From Aquirhabdus sp. (GTDB lineage Bacteria; Pseudomonadota; Gammaproteobacteria; Pseudomonadales; Moraxellaceae), in NCBI GenBank assembly GCA_030150595.1, contig JASLFQ010000233.1, positions 1 through 10,009 of the forward strand: a stretch of DNA of 10,009 bases, in the 5' to 3' direction. Each line of letters opens with the position of its first letter. Position 1 is the stretch's first letter. Made by a program: the position numbers and the translations under genes. Under the pieces are notes generated by a model. That model searched no databases, was not told the origin of the DNA, and worked only from the letters and a program-made list of their open reading frames with translations. Of this stretch, positions 1-6,975 are shown in pieces.

Positions 1-180
1 GTCCATATCATTGGAAAAGGTAAAGAGGCGGTTTTTAATTTGAACTGTCCTCACGGTACGCCAGAATTACGCGAAAACTATGGTTTTTCTTTGAAAGAGT
101 TGACGAAGATCGCTGGTGCATTGATGGATAACCTATCTGAACTTTGTGCTGAATGGAGTGAGATTCATGGAAATCACTAA
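1..180 (+). CDS. DUF4160 family protein, 3' end only
   Basis: The first 59 codons of the window are open in frame 1 and stop at TAA 178-180; the start lies outside the window. The visible protein contains a short beta segment (VHIIGKGKEAVFNL), then NYGFS-LKEL and a helical tail ending in EIHGNH. This matches the C-terminal half of DUF4160 proteins as I remember them (pattern H-V-H-hydrophobic, GEA-F, NYGFS-KEL-I, W-E). DUF4160 proteins are small, about 80-100 residues, of unproven function, and are commonly encoded beside DUF2442 genes. That is the case here: the next gene overlaps this one by 14 bases, so the two are probably cotranscribed and translationally coupled. A toxin-antitoxin-like role for the pair is an inference from this architecture, not something the sequence proves. 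Confidence 0.75.
   Translation, partial: VHIIGKGKEAVFNLNCPHGTPELRENYGFSLKELTKIAGALMDNLSELCAEWSEIHGNH
155..158 (+). promoter_or_regulatory. Ribosome binding site deciding the DUF2442 start
   Basis: GGAG at 155-158 sits 8 bases before ATG 167 and lies inside the upstream DUF4160 gene. This favours ATG 167 over the in-frame GTG at 146, which has no comparable site upstream. Confidence 0.6.
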
Positions 181-592
181 AGATATTTTAGATGTAGCGA
201 ATCAGCGCGGTGCTGAAAAAAAAGCTGCGTTCCCAACAGTTCTAGCCGTCCGTTATGATCGTCGAATTGGGCGTATCGTCATTGAACTTGCGACTGGGCT
301 GGAGTTGGCTTTTTCGCCAAAACACGTTCAAGGATTGGAGCATGCTCATGTTGCTGATCTGCTTGATAGTGAAATTTCGCCATCGGGTTTAGGCATTAAT
401 TTCCCAAAATTGGATGCGGATATTTATATTCCAGCATTGTTAGAAGGTTTTCTTGGCTCAAAGCGTTGGATGGCAGCAGAGAATGGCAAGCTTGGTGGTG
501 CGTCTGCGAGTGAGGCTAAAGCGGCAGCAGCGCGTCAAAATGGTAAATTAGGTGGTAGACCGAAGAAGGCTGTGCAATCAGCCTCGATTTGA
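167..592 (+). CDS. DUF2442 family protein
   Basis: This is a 141-residue protein if started at ATG 167; an in-frame GTG at 146 would add seven residues but has a poorer ribosome site. Residues about 18-80 form the DUF2442 fold: a strand with RYDRRIGRIVIEL, the phrase TGLELAFSPKHVQGL, then ISPSGLGINFPKLDADIYIPALLEG, which is the best-conserved stretch of that family. The tail is basic and repetitive, with two GKLGG units (ENGKLGGA and QNGKLGGRPKK) around an alanine-rich segment; such GRPKK tails are common in this family and may bind nucleic acid (inference). The gene overlaps the 3' end of the DUF4160 gene by 14 bases, indicating a two-gene unit. DUF2442 proteins have no firmly known function; an antitoxin-like role beside DUF4160 is plausible but unproven. 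Confidence 0.8.
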   Translation: MEITKDILDVANQRGAEKKAAFPTVLAVRYDRRIGRIVIELATGLELAFSPKHVQGLEHAHVADLLDSEISPSGLGINFPKLDADIYIPALLEGFLGSKRWMAAENGKLGGASASEAKAAAARQNGKLGGRPKKAVQSASI

Positions 593-669
593 ATGGTTGT
601 CAGTTAATGAGCCTAGGTCAAAGGATTTGTGGCTATTGATTGGGTGATTAATGGGATAAGGAAAAATTA

Positions 670-1335
670 ATGAAAATAGAAGTGTACGAAGAAGTGTTCC
701 AGCAATTGAAAAAGTCACAAGGCAGTATCGTAAGTGAAATTAAGCCTACTAATCCTCTTCTTATATCAGTGCCTGACTCTTATTTTGATAAAGATATCAA
801 AATAATGGTTTTTGGACAGGAAACAAACGATTGGGTTGGAGATTTTTCGTGTGAAGGCGGGGTAAAGTCATTACTTGAAATCTATGATAAATTTTTGACA
901 AGTCGCAGTTACGGGAAAGCGTTTTTTAACGCGGTTTCAAAGCTAGAAGATAGAGTGGAAAAAGAATATGACGGCAAGTCTGTTGGTTTAATTTGGAATA
1001 ACATCGTTAAGATTGGAAGGTCTAAAGGAAAAGGATTGCCACCTGAGGACATTATTCAATGGCAGTCCCCAATGATCGAGATCATTAAATTAGAGATACA
1101 GTATTATCAGCCTGATATTGTAATTTTCTTCACAGGGCCTAACTATGATCGGCATATAGTCAATGCTTTTAATGCTACATTTGCAGCAGTTCCAGGGAGA
1201 AGTGAACGTCAATTAGCAAAAGTGAAGTCATCGTATTTGCCAGCTAAGACAATAAGAACGTATCATCCTAATTATCTATGGCGTAATTCTTTTTATGACT
1301 ATTTAGACGATATTATTAAGGAAGTTCAAGATTGA
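670..1335 (+). CDS. Uracil-DNA glycosylase superfamily-like protein
   Basis: This 221-residue soluble protein starts at ATG 670 behind TAAGGA (657-662), with 7 bases of spacing. I do not recognise a named gene. Several features recall the uracil-DNA glycosylase fold in the right order: a strand running into GQETNDW (residues 49-55, comparable to the GQDP/GEAPG motif I), LIWNNIVKIG (108-117, middle motif), a strand with DIVIFFTGPNYD (149-160), and RTYHPNYLWR near the C terminus (196-205, comparable to the HPS motif III). Proteins of this type with GQE-TN-W are usually annotated as hypothetical or UDG-like. The water-activating Asp/His of classical UDGs is not obvious, so glycosylase activity is uncertain. 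The gene looks more AT-rich than its neighbours, consistent with recent acquisition. Its last 10 bases overlap the end of the convergent HicB-like gene. Confidence 0.5.
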   Translation: MKIEVYEEVFQQLKKSQGSIVSEIKPTNPLLISVPDSYFDKDIKIMVFGQETNDWVGDFSCEGGVKSLLEIYDKFLTSRSYGKAFFNAVSKLEDRVEKEYDGKSVGLIWNNIVKIGRSKGKGLPPEDIIQWQSPMIEIIKLEIQYYQPDIVIFFTGPNYDRHIVNAFNATFAAVPGRSERQLAKVKSSYLPAKTIRTYHPNYLWRNSFYDYLDDIIKEVQD

Positions 1336-1541
1336 ATAGGCAATGGTTCAATACCTTGTTCCTTACAAACTTCAAGAAAGATATTAAGTGAAACTTCACC
1401 TTCTTGATGAAATTCTTGAACGCTAGATGCATAAAAATCAGCGCTACCGTTCAAGTCCACAAACTCACCCCGAAACATTTCAGTTTCGGGGTCGAAAGCA
1501 ATAACTGCGTTATGATTATTGATGGTCATGACATTTTTCAT
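1326..1541 (-). CDS. HicB-like antitoxin, orphan and C-terminally short
   Basis: This 71-residue protein has ATG at 1541-1539 on the minus strand, preceded by AAGAGA; a second in-frame ATG lies four codons in. It resembles the N-terminal domain of HicB-type proteins (COG4226 pattern, from memory): MxxVMTxxxxxAxIxFDxExxxFxGE, then FYASSVQEF in place of F-A-SV-EL, and SLNIFLEVCKEQGIEP in place of the usual AVDDYLE-C-E-GKEP. Full-length relatives continue after GKEP with a ribbon-helix-helix DNA-binding part of about 35-45 residues. Here the protein ends nine residues past the cysteine-containing helix, and no remnant of that part is readable below the stop in the same frame. No hicA toxin gene is next to it. 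It starts 23 bases after the stop of apbC and could be read through from it. It could be a natural short variant or a remnant cut by acquisition of the convergent gene. Confidence 0.6.
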   Translation of the reverse strand: MKNVMTINNHNAVIAFDPETEMFRGEFVDLNGSADFYASSVQEFHQEGEVSLNIFLEVCKEQGIEPLPIQS

Positions 1542-1564
1542 GATTTTCTCTTTTGGTCGAATTT

Positions 1565-2812
1565 TTAAAAAATCCTCTTATCATCTCTCGCATGCACTTC
1601 ACCTAACTTCTCAACTTCCTTAATCACATTCAGCGCAATTTGCTGATAGAGCGGCGCGGCATCATCGCCTGCGACGACACTTGGATTGCCAGTGTCAGCA
1701 TTGATACGAATTGAGCTGGTCAGGGGTAATTTACCCAGCAACGGCACATGGTATTGCGCGCCCAATTTCTCGCCGCCACCCGCACCAAAAATCTCGTCAA
1801 TATGACCACATTCGCTACAGACATGCAGTGCCATATTTTCAATCACGCCCAGCACGGGAATGTTCACTTTATTGAATAGCTCAATGCCTTTTTGCGCATC
1901 GAGCAGCGCAATATGCTGTGGTGTCGTGACGATGACCGCGCCAGAAACAGGAATACGCTGCGCCAGTGTCAGTTGAATATCGCCAGTGCCCGGCGGCATA
2001 TCAATCACCAAATAATCCAGTTCAGGCCAGTTGGTCTGACCAAACAATTGCATCAACGCGCCAGTCGCCTTCGGGCCGCGCCACACAATCGGTGTATTGT
2101 CATCGCCCGTGAGATTGCCAATCGACAACACCGCCAAACCATGCGCGGATAGCGGTACAAATTGATCATTTTCAATCAGTGGTGTTTTGCCAGCAATGCC
2201 GAGCATCGTCGGAATACTTGGGCCATAAATATCCGCATCCAACATACCGACTTTTGCGCCCGTTTTAAGTAAGGCGAGAGCAAGGTTGACGGCTGTTGTG
2301 GACTTGCCCACACCGCCTTTGCCAGACGCCACAACAATGATGTGACGAATGCGTGGATGCGCTTTCAATTCAGTTTGTTTTGGCGGTACAGGACGCGTAG
2401 GCGTCGAAGTTTGCACAGGCGCGCTGGCATCGGTGACGACAGGCAGTTTATTTTCTGGGGCAACAGGCGGCTGTGCTGGCTTGGCATCGCCAGAGATTTT
2501 TTGTTGTACCAGATGTAGATTCACTTCTTGAACACCAATCGGTTCCAGCGCATTTGCCAATTTATCGTGTAAGCCTTGAGGGTCGCCTTTAAAGCCGATT
2601 GGCAGCTTAATATTCAGATTAAGAGTCCGGTCATTCAGTTCGATTTTGGTTACAGCCGATGCGATGGTTTGGTTTGAGCCATCAAACAATGTCGCAACCA
2701 GTACGTCTTTAATCAGCGCGTCATTTGGCTCAACAACGATTGCTTCAGCTTTTTGCGTCGACGTGCCGCTATCGGGTGTTTGAGCAAAAAGGTTTTTGAT
2801 TTTGTCGAGCAT
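1565..2812 (-). CDS. apbC: Iron-sulfur cluster carrier ATPase ApbC/Mrp
   Basis: This 415-residue P-loop ATPase of the Mrp/NBP35 family binds and delivers Fe-S clusters to apoproteins in the cytosol. Residues about 25-105 are a MIP18-like (DUF59) domain, 108-150 a Pro/Ala/Thr-rich linker, and 155-405 the ATPase domain. The domain has the deviant Walker A GKGGVGKS (164-171), the DADIYGPS switch (192-199), DMPPGTGD (271-278), and the CxxC cluster ligands C332 and C335 in HVCSECGH. E. coli ApbC has about 369 residues; the extra length is mostly linker. ATG 2812 is chosen because TCCT at 2820-2823 (AGGA on the minus strand) lies 7 bases upstream and because the 79 extra residues of the longer open frame do not resemble the family and run antisense into metG. 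The gene is divergent from metG, an arrangement I recall from Acinetobacter relatives. Confidence 0.95.
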   Translation of the reverse strand: MLDKIKNLFAQTPDSGTSTQKAEAIVVEPNDALIKDVLVATLFDGSNQTIASAVTKIELNDRTLNLNIKLPIGFKGDPQGLHDKLANALEPIGVQEVNLHLVQQKISGDAKPAQPPVAPENKLPVVTDASAPVQTSTPTRPVPPKQTELKAHPRIRHIIVVASGKGGVGKSTTAVNLALALLKTGAKVGMLDADIYGPSIPTMLGIAGKTPLIENDQFVPLSAHGLAVLSIGNLTGDDNTPIVWRGPKATGALMQLFGQTNWPELDYLVIDMPPGTGDIQLTLAQRIPVSGAVIVTTPQHIALLDAQKGIELFNKVNIPVLGVIENMALHVCSECGHIDEIFGAGGGEKLGAQYHVPLLGKLPLTSSIRINADTGNPSVVAGDDAAPLYQQIALNVIKEVEKLGEVHARDDKRIF

Positions 2813-2953
2813 GAAGAATTCCTGAGACGCTTTTCTGTGAGACTTAATTGCGAGTAGCGCTAATTTTATCAACTTCCAGCCGCAATAGCACAGGCGATTA
2901 AAGCTTAGTTTTGCTATATTAGGCATATTGGTAATAAATATGAGTAAAGTTCC
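2813..2953. promoter_or_regulatory. apbC-metG divergent intergenic region
   Basis: These 141 bases separate two divergent genes and must hold promoters for both. Candidate -10 boxes are TATATT (around 2914-2919) on the plus strand for metG and TAAAAT on the minus strand for apbC (ATTTTA around 2863-2868). Neither has a convincing -35 at 16-18 bases, so exact promoters cannot be assigned by eye. No riboswitch-like or T-box-like structure is evident. Confidence 0.35.
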
Positions 2954-5068
2954 GTGTCGACGAATGCTGCATCTGCAAACCACACAACTAAATCTGGTCG
3001 TAAAATCCTTGTCACCAGCGCATTGCCTTATGCCAATGGCCCGATTCATCTAGGTCATTTGGTGGGTTATGTGCAAACTGATATTTGGGTGCGCGCAATG
3101 CGTTCGCAAGGTCATCAAGTCACTTACGTTTGTGGTGATGATGCACACGGCACGGCAATCATGCTCAAAGCCGAAGCCAATGGCGTGACCCCAGAACAGC
3201 AAATTGCACAAGTTCAACGCGAACATGAACGTGATTTTGCGGGTTTTTATGTGGCGTTTGATCAATACCATTCAACACATAGCGAAGAAAATCGCAAACG
3301 TTCACGTGAAATTTACCTTGCGAATCGCGATGCAGGACATATTACCTCGCGTCCTGTGCGCCAGCTCTTTGACCCAGAAAAAGGCTTATTCCTTGCTGAT
3401 CGCTTCATTAAAGGCGAATGCCCAAAATGCGGCGCCAAAGATCAATACGGTGATTCGTGCGAAGTTTGCGGCAGCACCTACAACGCAACTGAACTGAAGA
3501 ATCCGTTTTCAACGCTGAGTGGCGCGGCGCCTATTGAAAAAGAATCAGAACATTACTTCTTTCAATTGCCTCATTTCACTGATTTCTTGCAAGAGTGGAC
3601 GCGTGGTGAAGGGCGTTTGCAAAGTAGTATCAGTAACAAACTCGGTGAATGGTTTGAGTCGGGTTTGACCGATTGGGATATTTCGCGTGATGCGCCGTAT
3701 TTTGGCTTTGAAATTCCTGATGCACCGAATAAATACTTCTACGTTTGGGTCGATGCGCCAATTGGTTATATGGCGAGTTTTGAACATCTGTGTGGCAAAC
3801 GCCACGACTTGAATTTTGATGAATACTTTGCCAAAGACAGCAAGACTGAGCTGTATCATTTCATTGGTAAAGACATCGTTTATTTCCATTCTTTGTTCTG
3901 GCCAGCGATGCTGGAAGGCGCGGGCTATCGCACGCCAACCGCGATTTTTGCCAATGGTTTCTTGACGGTTAATAAAGAAAAAATGAGCAAGTCGCGCGGC
4001 ACATTTATTAAAGCCGAAACTTATTTAGAGCATCTCAATCCTGAATATTTACGTTATTACTTTGCAAGTAAGTTGTCGGATACAGTTGAAGATATTGACC
4101 TGAATCTCGAAGATTTTACTTTGAAAGTAAACAGTGATTTGGTTGGTAAAGTGGTTAATATCGCCAGCCGCTGTGCAGGATTTATCAGCAAGAAATTTGA
4201 TGGAAAATTATCGCCAGTTTCGAGCGAACCACAATTGCTGCAAGAATTTATTGATGCTGGCGAGGCGATTGGTCGTGCGTATGAACAGCGCGAATTTAGC
4301 CGCGCCATCCGCGACATCATGGCGTTGGCTGATCGTGCGAATCAGTACATTGATGACAAAAAACCGTGGGCGCTGGCGAAGATCGAGGGCATGGATCATG
4401 AAGTCCATGCGGTGTGCTCAACAGGTCTTAATCTGTTCCGTCAATTGATTGTTTACTTGTCACCGATTTTGCCGATCATGGCATCACAAGTTCAGTCGTT
4501 CTTGAATTTAAAATCAATGGATTGGGATAGTCGTTTTGATCTAATGCTGGATCATCGCATTGAGACTTTCCAACCACTGATGCAGCGTGTTGAGAAAGAC
4601 AAAATTGATGCGATGGTTGAAGCGTCGAAAGAAACTTTAATAGGTTCTGTGGCTGGTTCTGCTGCTGTGCCAGTAGCGAAAGTTGCTGCCAAACCAGTGA
4701 AAGCGGAAAAAGCGAAATCAACGACTGCACCTGCGGAAGCTGGCGTGATCGGCATCGAAGATTTTCTCAAAGTTGAACTGCGCGTTGCGAAAATCTTGAA
4801 CGCAGAAACTGTCGAAGGTTCAGATAAATTGCTTGAATTGACGTTGGATGTCGGCGAAGCTGAGCCGCGTACCGTGTTTAGTGGCATTCGTGGTGCATAT
4901 GCGCCTGAAGCGCTGATCAATCGCTTAACGGTTGTGGTTGCGAATCTTGCACCACGCAAAATGCGTTTCGGTATGTCAAACGGCATGGTGTTGGCTGCTG
5001 GCAATGATGATGGGATTTTCTTACTTTCACCTGATAGTGGCGCGAAAGCGGGTGATCGAGTGAGTTAA
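2954..5068 (+). CDS. metG: Methionyl-tRNA synthetase
   Basis: This 704-residue class I aminoacyl-tRNA synthetase charges tRNA-Met and initiator tRNA with methionine in the cytosol. The catalytic domain starts with [13 protein letters not shown] and has the HIGH-type signature HLGH (32-35). The zinc-binding knuckle uses C156, C159, C169 and C172 (CPKCG and CEVCG), and KMSKS lies at 343-347. The anticodon-binding helical domain covers roughly 390-550, followed by an Ala/Lys/Val-rich linker (about 553-597) and a C-terminal EMAPII/Trbp-like OB-fold tRNA-binding domain (about 598-704, with VEGSDKLL and [10 protein letters not shown]) that is involved in dimerisation in the E. coli-type enzyme. Length fits the long form (E. 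coli 677). The start is GTG 2954: an in-frame TAA lies at 2945-2947 and no other start codon precedes the conserved N terminus. Transcription probably ends at the terminator at 5172-5207. Confidence 0.97.
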   Translation: MSTNAASANHTTKSGRKILVTSALPYANGPIHLGHLVGYVQTDIWVRAMRSQGHQVTYVCGDDAHGTAIMLKAEANGVTPEQQIAQVQREHERDFAGFYVAFDQYHSTHSEENRKRSREIYLANRDAGHITSRPVRQLFDPEKGLFLADRFIKGECPKCGAKDQYGDSCEVCGSTYNATELKNPFSTLSGAAPIEKESEHYFFQLPHFTDFLQEWTRGEGRLQSSISNKLGEWFESGLTDWDISRDAPYFGFEIPDAPNKYFYVWVDAPIGYMASFEHLCGKRHDLNFDEYFAKDSKTELYHFIGKDIVYFHSLFWPAMLEGAGYRTPTAIFANGFLTVNKEKMSKSRGTFIKAETYLEHLNPEYLRYYFASKLSDTVEDIDLNLEDFTLKVNSDLVGKVVNIASRCAGFISKKFDGKLSPVSSEPQLLQEFIDAGEAIGRAYEQREFSRAIRDIMALADRANQYIDDKKPWALAKIEGMDHEVHAVCSTGLNLFRQLIVYLSPILPIMASQVQSFLNLKSMDWDSRFDLMLDHRIETFQPLMQRVEKDKIDAMVEASKETLIGSVAGSAAVPVAKVAAKPVKAEKAKSTTAPAEAGVIGIEDFLKVELRVAKILNAETVEGSDKLLELTLDVGEAEPRTVFSGIRGAYAPEALINRLTVVVANLAPRKMRFGMSNGMVLAAGNDDGIFLLSPDSGAKAGDRVS

Positions 5069-5096
5069 GTTTGGTTGATTAAAAGTTCAAAAGTAG

Positions 5097-5155
5097 GCTG
5101 TGGGCTTGCCCCAGCTTGTTTTTAGCTTTATGAAAAGCTGGGGTTGAACCCCAGC
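5097..5155. repeat. Alternating GCTGGGG/CCCCAGC palindromic hairpin cluster
   Basis: Four short arms alternate in orientation: GCTG(T)GGG at 5097-5104, CCCCAGC at 5109-5115, GCTGGGG at 5137-5143 and CCCCAGC at 5149-5155. They can pair as two small hairpins (loops CTTG and TTGAA) or as a longer central stem, 5109-5117 with 5135-5143 (CCCCAGCTT/AAGCTGGGG). No T-run follows, so it is not a typical terminator. It looks like a REP/BIME-type dispersed element that could stabilise the metG mRNA 3' end; that role is inferred. Confidence 0.6.
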
Positions 5156-5171
5156 CTTGAGAATACGACTC

Positions 5172-5207
5172 AAAAGAGGCTGATCTTATAAATCAGCCTC
5201 TTTTTTT
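5172..5207 (+). terminator. Rho-independent terminator after metG
   Basis: A perfect 9-bp stem, GAGGCTGAT (5176-5184) with ATCAGCCTC (5192-5200), encloses the loop CTTATAA and is followed by seven T (5201-5207). Four A before the stem extend pairing to 13 bp and could also make it function weakly on the minus strand. It lies about 105 bases after the metG stop and is the clearest terminator in the window. Confidence 0.92.
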
Positions 5208-5255
5208 ATTGCAGTTTATTTTTTAAAACCAACTCAGCTCATTGAGCCTGCGGTT

Positions 5256-5321
5256 GCTGAGCCTGTCGAAGCATCGAAATGTGCGGTATTTGATCAAGTG
5301 AGGCACTTCGACAAGCTCAGC
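5256..5321. repeat. REP-like imperfect inverted repeat, copy 1
   Basis: The left arm GCTGAGCCTGTCGAAGC (5256-5272) and right arm ACTTCGACAAGCTCAGC (5305-5321) are reverse complements with two mismatches over 17 bases, separated by 32 bases. The words TGTCGAA and TTCGACAAGCTCAG recur in dispersed intergenic repeats of many Proteobacteria, as far as I remember. A smaller palindrome (CTCAGC with GCTGAG) precedes it at about 5233-5261. A degenerate second copy lies at about 8826-8880. No transposase is present in the window. Confidence 0.7.
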
Positions 5322-5451
5322 GAGCTAAATGTGGTTTTTGTCAAAGTTGACTGACGAGGTTAAGAAACATCAACCATTGTTGAACTAAAAGGTGGTTAAC
5401 TAAGCCCAATCTTCTGGATGTTTTGTTCGATCAATAGTTGAGATTTTCAAA
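5322..5451. other. Remaining gene-free stretch before the hydrolase
   Basis: After the inverted repeat, about 130 bases lead to the hydrolase start. It presumably holds the hydrolase promoter, but no convincing -35/-10 pair and no strong ribosome binding site is visible; the best candidate for the latter is GAG in TTGAG about 9 bases before ATG 5452. No open frame or RNA gene is evident. Confidence 0.4.
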
Positions 5452-6243
5452 ATGAAGAAACAATACAATATTGCGGGTGTTGATGTTTTTGTCGAAGGCG
5501 AAGGGTCTGAAACCATTGTGATGATTCACGGTTGGCCTGATACCTATCGTATTTGGGCAAAACAAGTTAATTTTTTTAAGAAGAACTATCGCTGCGTCTA
5601 TTTCACCTTCCCAGGTTTTGATGTGACCAAGCCGCGCAAAGCGTATTCACTGGTCGAGACAACTGAAATCTTGCGCGAAATTATTGACCAAGTCAGTCCA
5701 GGTCAAAAAGTAAATTTGATGCTGCATGATTGGGGCTGTTTCTTTGGATATCAGTACTATATGCAATATCCAAATCGTGTGGCTAAGATCATTGGAATTG
5801 ACATTGGTGATGCGACATCCAAGGCGTTTGAGCGATCACTTACGCCTAAAGCCAAAGCCATGATTGTTGGTTATCAGGTTCCACTGGCAACCGCTTGGCG
5901 GATTGGTGGTGTTGTGGGCAAACGCATTACGGTGGCGATAGCTAAAGGATTAAAGGCGCATGCTGATCCACAGCACATCAGCTCAGATATGACGTATCCG
6001 TATTTTATTCGTTGGTTTGGTGGCTATGGTTCGTATAAAGCAGCGGTTGATTTCAAACCTGCTTGCCCGATGTTTTATGGCTACGCAAGGAAAAAACCGT
6101 TCATGTTTCATACCGAACAATGGGCGAATGAATTAAGAGCGCAGCCACAGAATCAGGTCGTTGAATTTAATTCAGGGCATTGGGTACAGGTTGAGGCGGC
6201 AGAACATTTTAATCAGCAAGTGGGTGCGTGGTTGGCGTCTTGA
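5452..6243 (+). CDS. Alpha/beta fold hydrolase (epoxide hydrolase/haloalkane dehalogenase-like)
   Basis: This 263-residue cytosolic alpha/beta hydrolase has no signal peptide or membrane segment. MIHGWPD (24-30) is the oxyanion-hole strand-loop. The nucleophile elbow reads LHDWGC (91-96) with Asp93 as probable nucleophile, as in epoxide hydrolases and haloalkane dehalogenases rather than Ser esterases. SGHWV near the C terminus supplies the catalytic His243. A helical cap covers roughly residues 120-195. The charge-relay acid is not obvious after the strand CPMFYGY; D118 or D120 in IDIGD, after the preceding strand, may serve. The substrate cannot be told. The gene stands alone on its strand, convergent with mntA, whose end is 17 bases away. 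Similar single hydrolases are familiar from Acinetobacter-type genomes. Confidence 0.85.
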   Translation: MKKQYNIAGVDVFVEGEGSETIVMIHGWPDTYRIWAKQVNFFKKNYRCVYFTFPGFDVTKPRKAYSLVETTEILREIIDQVSPGQKVNLMLHDWGCFFGYQYYMQYPNRVAKIIGIDIGDATSKAFERSLTPKAKAMIVGYQVPLATAWRIGGVVGKRITVAIAKGLKAHADPQHISSDMTYPYFIRWFGGYGSYKAAVDFKPACPMFYGYARKKPFMFHTEQWANELRAQPQNQVVEFNSGHWVQVEAAEHFNQQVGAWLAS

Positions 6244-6246
6244 TTG

Positions 6247-6264
6247 ATGAAACAGAGGTTTCAT
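6247..6264. terminator. Possible weak bidirectional terminator between hydrolase and mntA
   Basis: A perfect 7-bp inverted repeat, ATGAAAC (6247-6253) and GTTTCAT (6258-6264) with loop AGAG, lies between the convergent gene ends and includes the mntA stop codon. The stem is AT-rich and there is no proper T-run on either side, so terminator function is doubtful. Confidence 0.25.
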
Positions 6265-6554
6265 TCTTGTGGATAAATCTGTACACCCACACGATCAATA
6301 TGTGATTTGAGGTCGTTGTGGGTGAGACCGTTATAGTGTGTTACATCAAAAAGATATGGTGTTGATAAGGCATCTAATGCTTCGAGTAGTTGTGCTGAAT
6401 AGTCAGTGGCGCTGCTAAATGCTAAATCAATATCCGAGCCACTACGATAGTTGCCTTTGGCGCGTGAGCCATAGATTTTTACCCATGTAATATTTGGATA
6501 TTGTGCGATGCAAGCGGTGATTTTTGCCAAAGTCTCATTGCTCAAACCAAACAT
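6261..6554 (-). CDS. mntA: MntA-like minimal nucleotidyltransferase (antitoxin of HEPN/MNT pair)
   Basis: This 97-residue MNT-fold nucleotidyltransferase (DNA polymerase beta-like superfamily) carries the signature GSRAKGNYRSGSDID: G29-S30, ten residues, then D41-x-D43, an exact GSX10DXD. D70 in YLFDV is the likely third metal-binding acid, so the active site looks intact. In characterised HEPN/MNT modules the MNT protein transfers AMP to a tyrosine of the HEPN toxin and thereby silences it. Here the partner gene is directly upstream: its TGA and this ATG overlap by one base (TGATG on the minus strand), implying translational coupling. The pair resembles HI0073/HI0074 of Haemophilus. The biochemical role in this organism is inferred from motifs and gene pairing. 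The alternative is a nucleotidyltransferase acting on another substrate. Confidence 0.88.
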   Translation of the reverse strand: MFGLSNETLAKITACIAQYPNITWVKIYGSRAKGNYRSGSDIDLAFSSATDYSAQLLEALDALSTPYLFDVTHYNGLTHNDLKSHIDRVGVQIYPQE

Positions 6555-6964
6555 CAGATGAGCCTTGCAGAAAAATACTGGCGTAACTGCTCAAGTCCAG
6601 TCATATAGCGGTCAACGATATGCCCGACTGCCAGTCGTGCACGTGCGGCATCATACGTGTGTGCCATGAGGTTACGATCTTCAAGCATATCAATCCACAG
6701 TTGTCCATCAGTAATCAATTCGTTAGAAAACGAATGTTTAATGACTTCACGTGGCAGTTTGACTTCGATGCCATTGTAATTGAGATAGTCTTTCATCGTT
6801 TTCCATGACAATTCAAAGGTCATTTCAAAACCTTTGATGAGTGCCATTTGGATAATATCGTTGTTGGGTGTTACTGCATTAGCATGAACCGCTTGTTGCA
6901 GCCGCAAATACGCTGCTTGCCAATTATCAAAGCGTTGTTGCCAACGAATGTCTTGTGCGGTCAT
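6554..6964 (-). CDS. hepT: HEPN-domain protein, HepT/HI0074 family (nucleotidyltransferase substrate-binding)
   Basis: This 136-residue all-helical protein belongs to the HI0074-type 'nucleotidyltransferase substrate binding' family (TIGR01987 pattern, from memory). Diagnostic stretches are RWQQRFDNW at the N terminus, GFEMTFELSWKTMKDYL (45-61), LPREVIKHSF (70-79), and LWIDMLEDRNLMAHTYD (89-105). The last contains R97, H102 and Y104, an exact RX4HXY motif as in HEPN ribonuclease toxins; Y104 would be the AMPylated tyrosine. The ATG at 6964-6962 follows AAGG, which touches the orn stop codon, and only 11 bases separate the two genes. It is therefore probably cotranscribed from the orn promoter. 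Toxin activity is inferred; some HI0074-family members may have no toxicity. Confidence 0.88.
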   Translation of the reverse strand: MTAQDIRWQQRFDNWQAAYLRLQQAVHANAVTPNNDIIQMALIKGFEMTFELSWKTMKDYLNYNGIEVKLPREVIKHSFSNELITDGQLWIDMLEDRNLMAHTYDAARARLAVGHIVDRYMTGLEQLRQYFSARLI

Positions 6965-6975
6965 GCTAATAAACC

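Noticed and set aside
1892..2531. Plus-strand open frames inside apbC
   Set aside because: Antisense shadows of the clearly coding minus-strand ATPase gene.
2813..3049. 79-residue N-terminal extension of apbC on the minus strand
   Set aside because: It runs antisense into metG, does not resemble Mrp/ApbC proteins, and ATG 2812 has a good ribosome binding site.
3050..5004. Several open frames on both strands inside metG (e.g. 3545-3889 minus, 4134-4448 plus, 4552-5004 minus)
   Set aside because: They overlap a certain gene, have no recognisable domain and show shadow-like composition.
6620..6808. 62-codon plus-strand open frame inside hepT
   Set aside because: Antisense to a well-supported gene, with no ribosome site or family resemblance.
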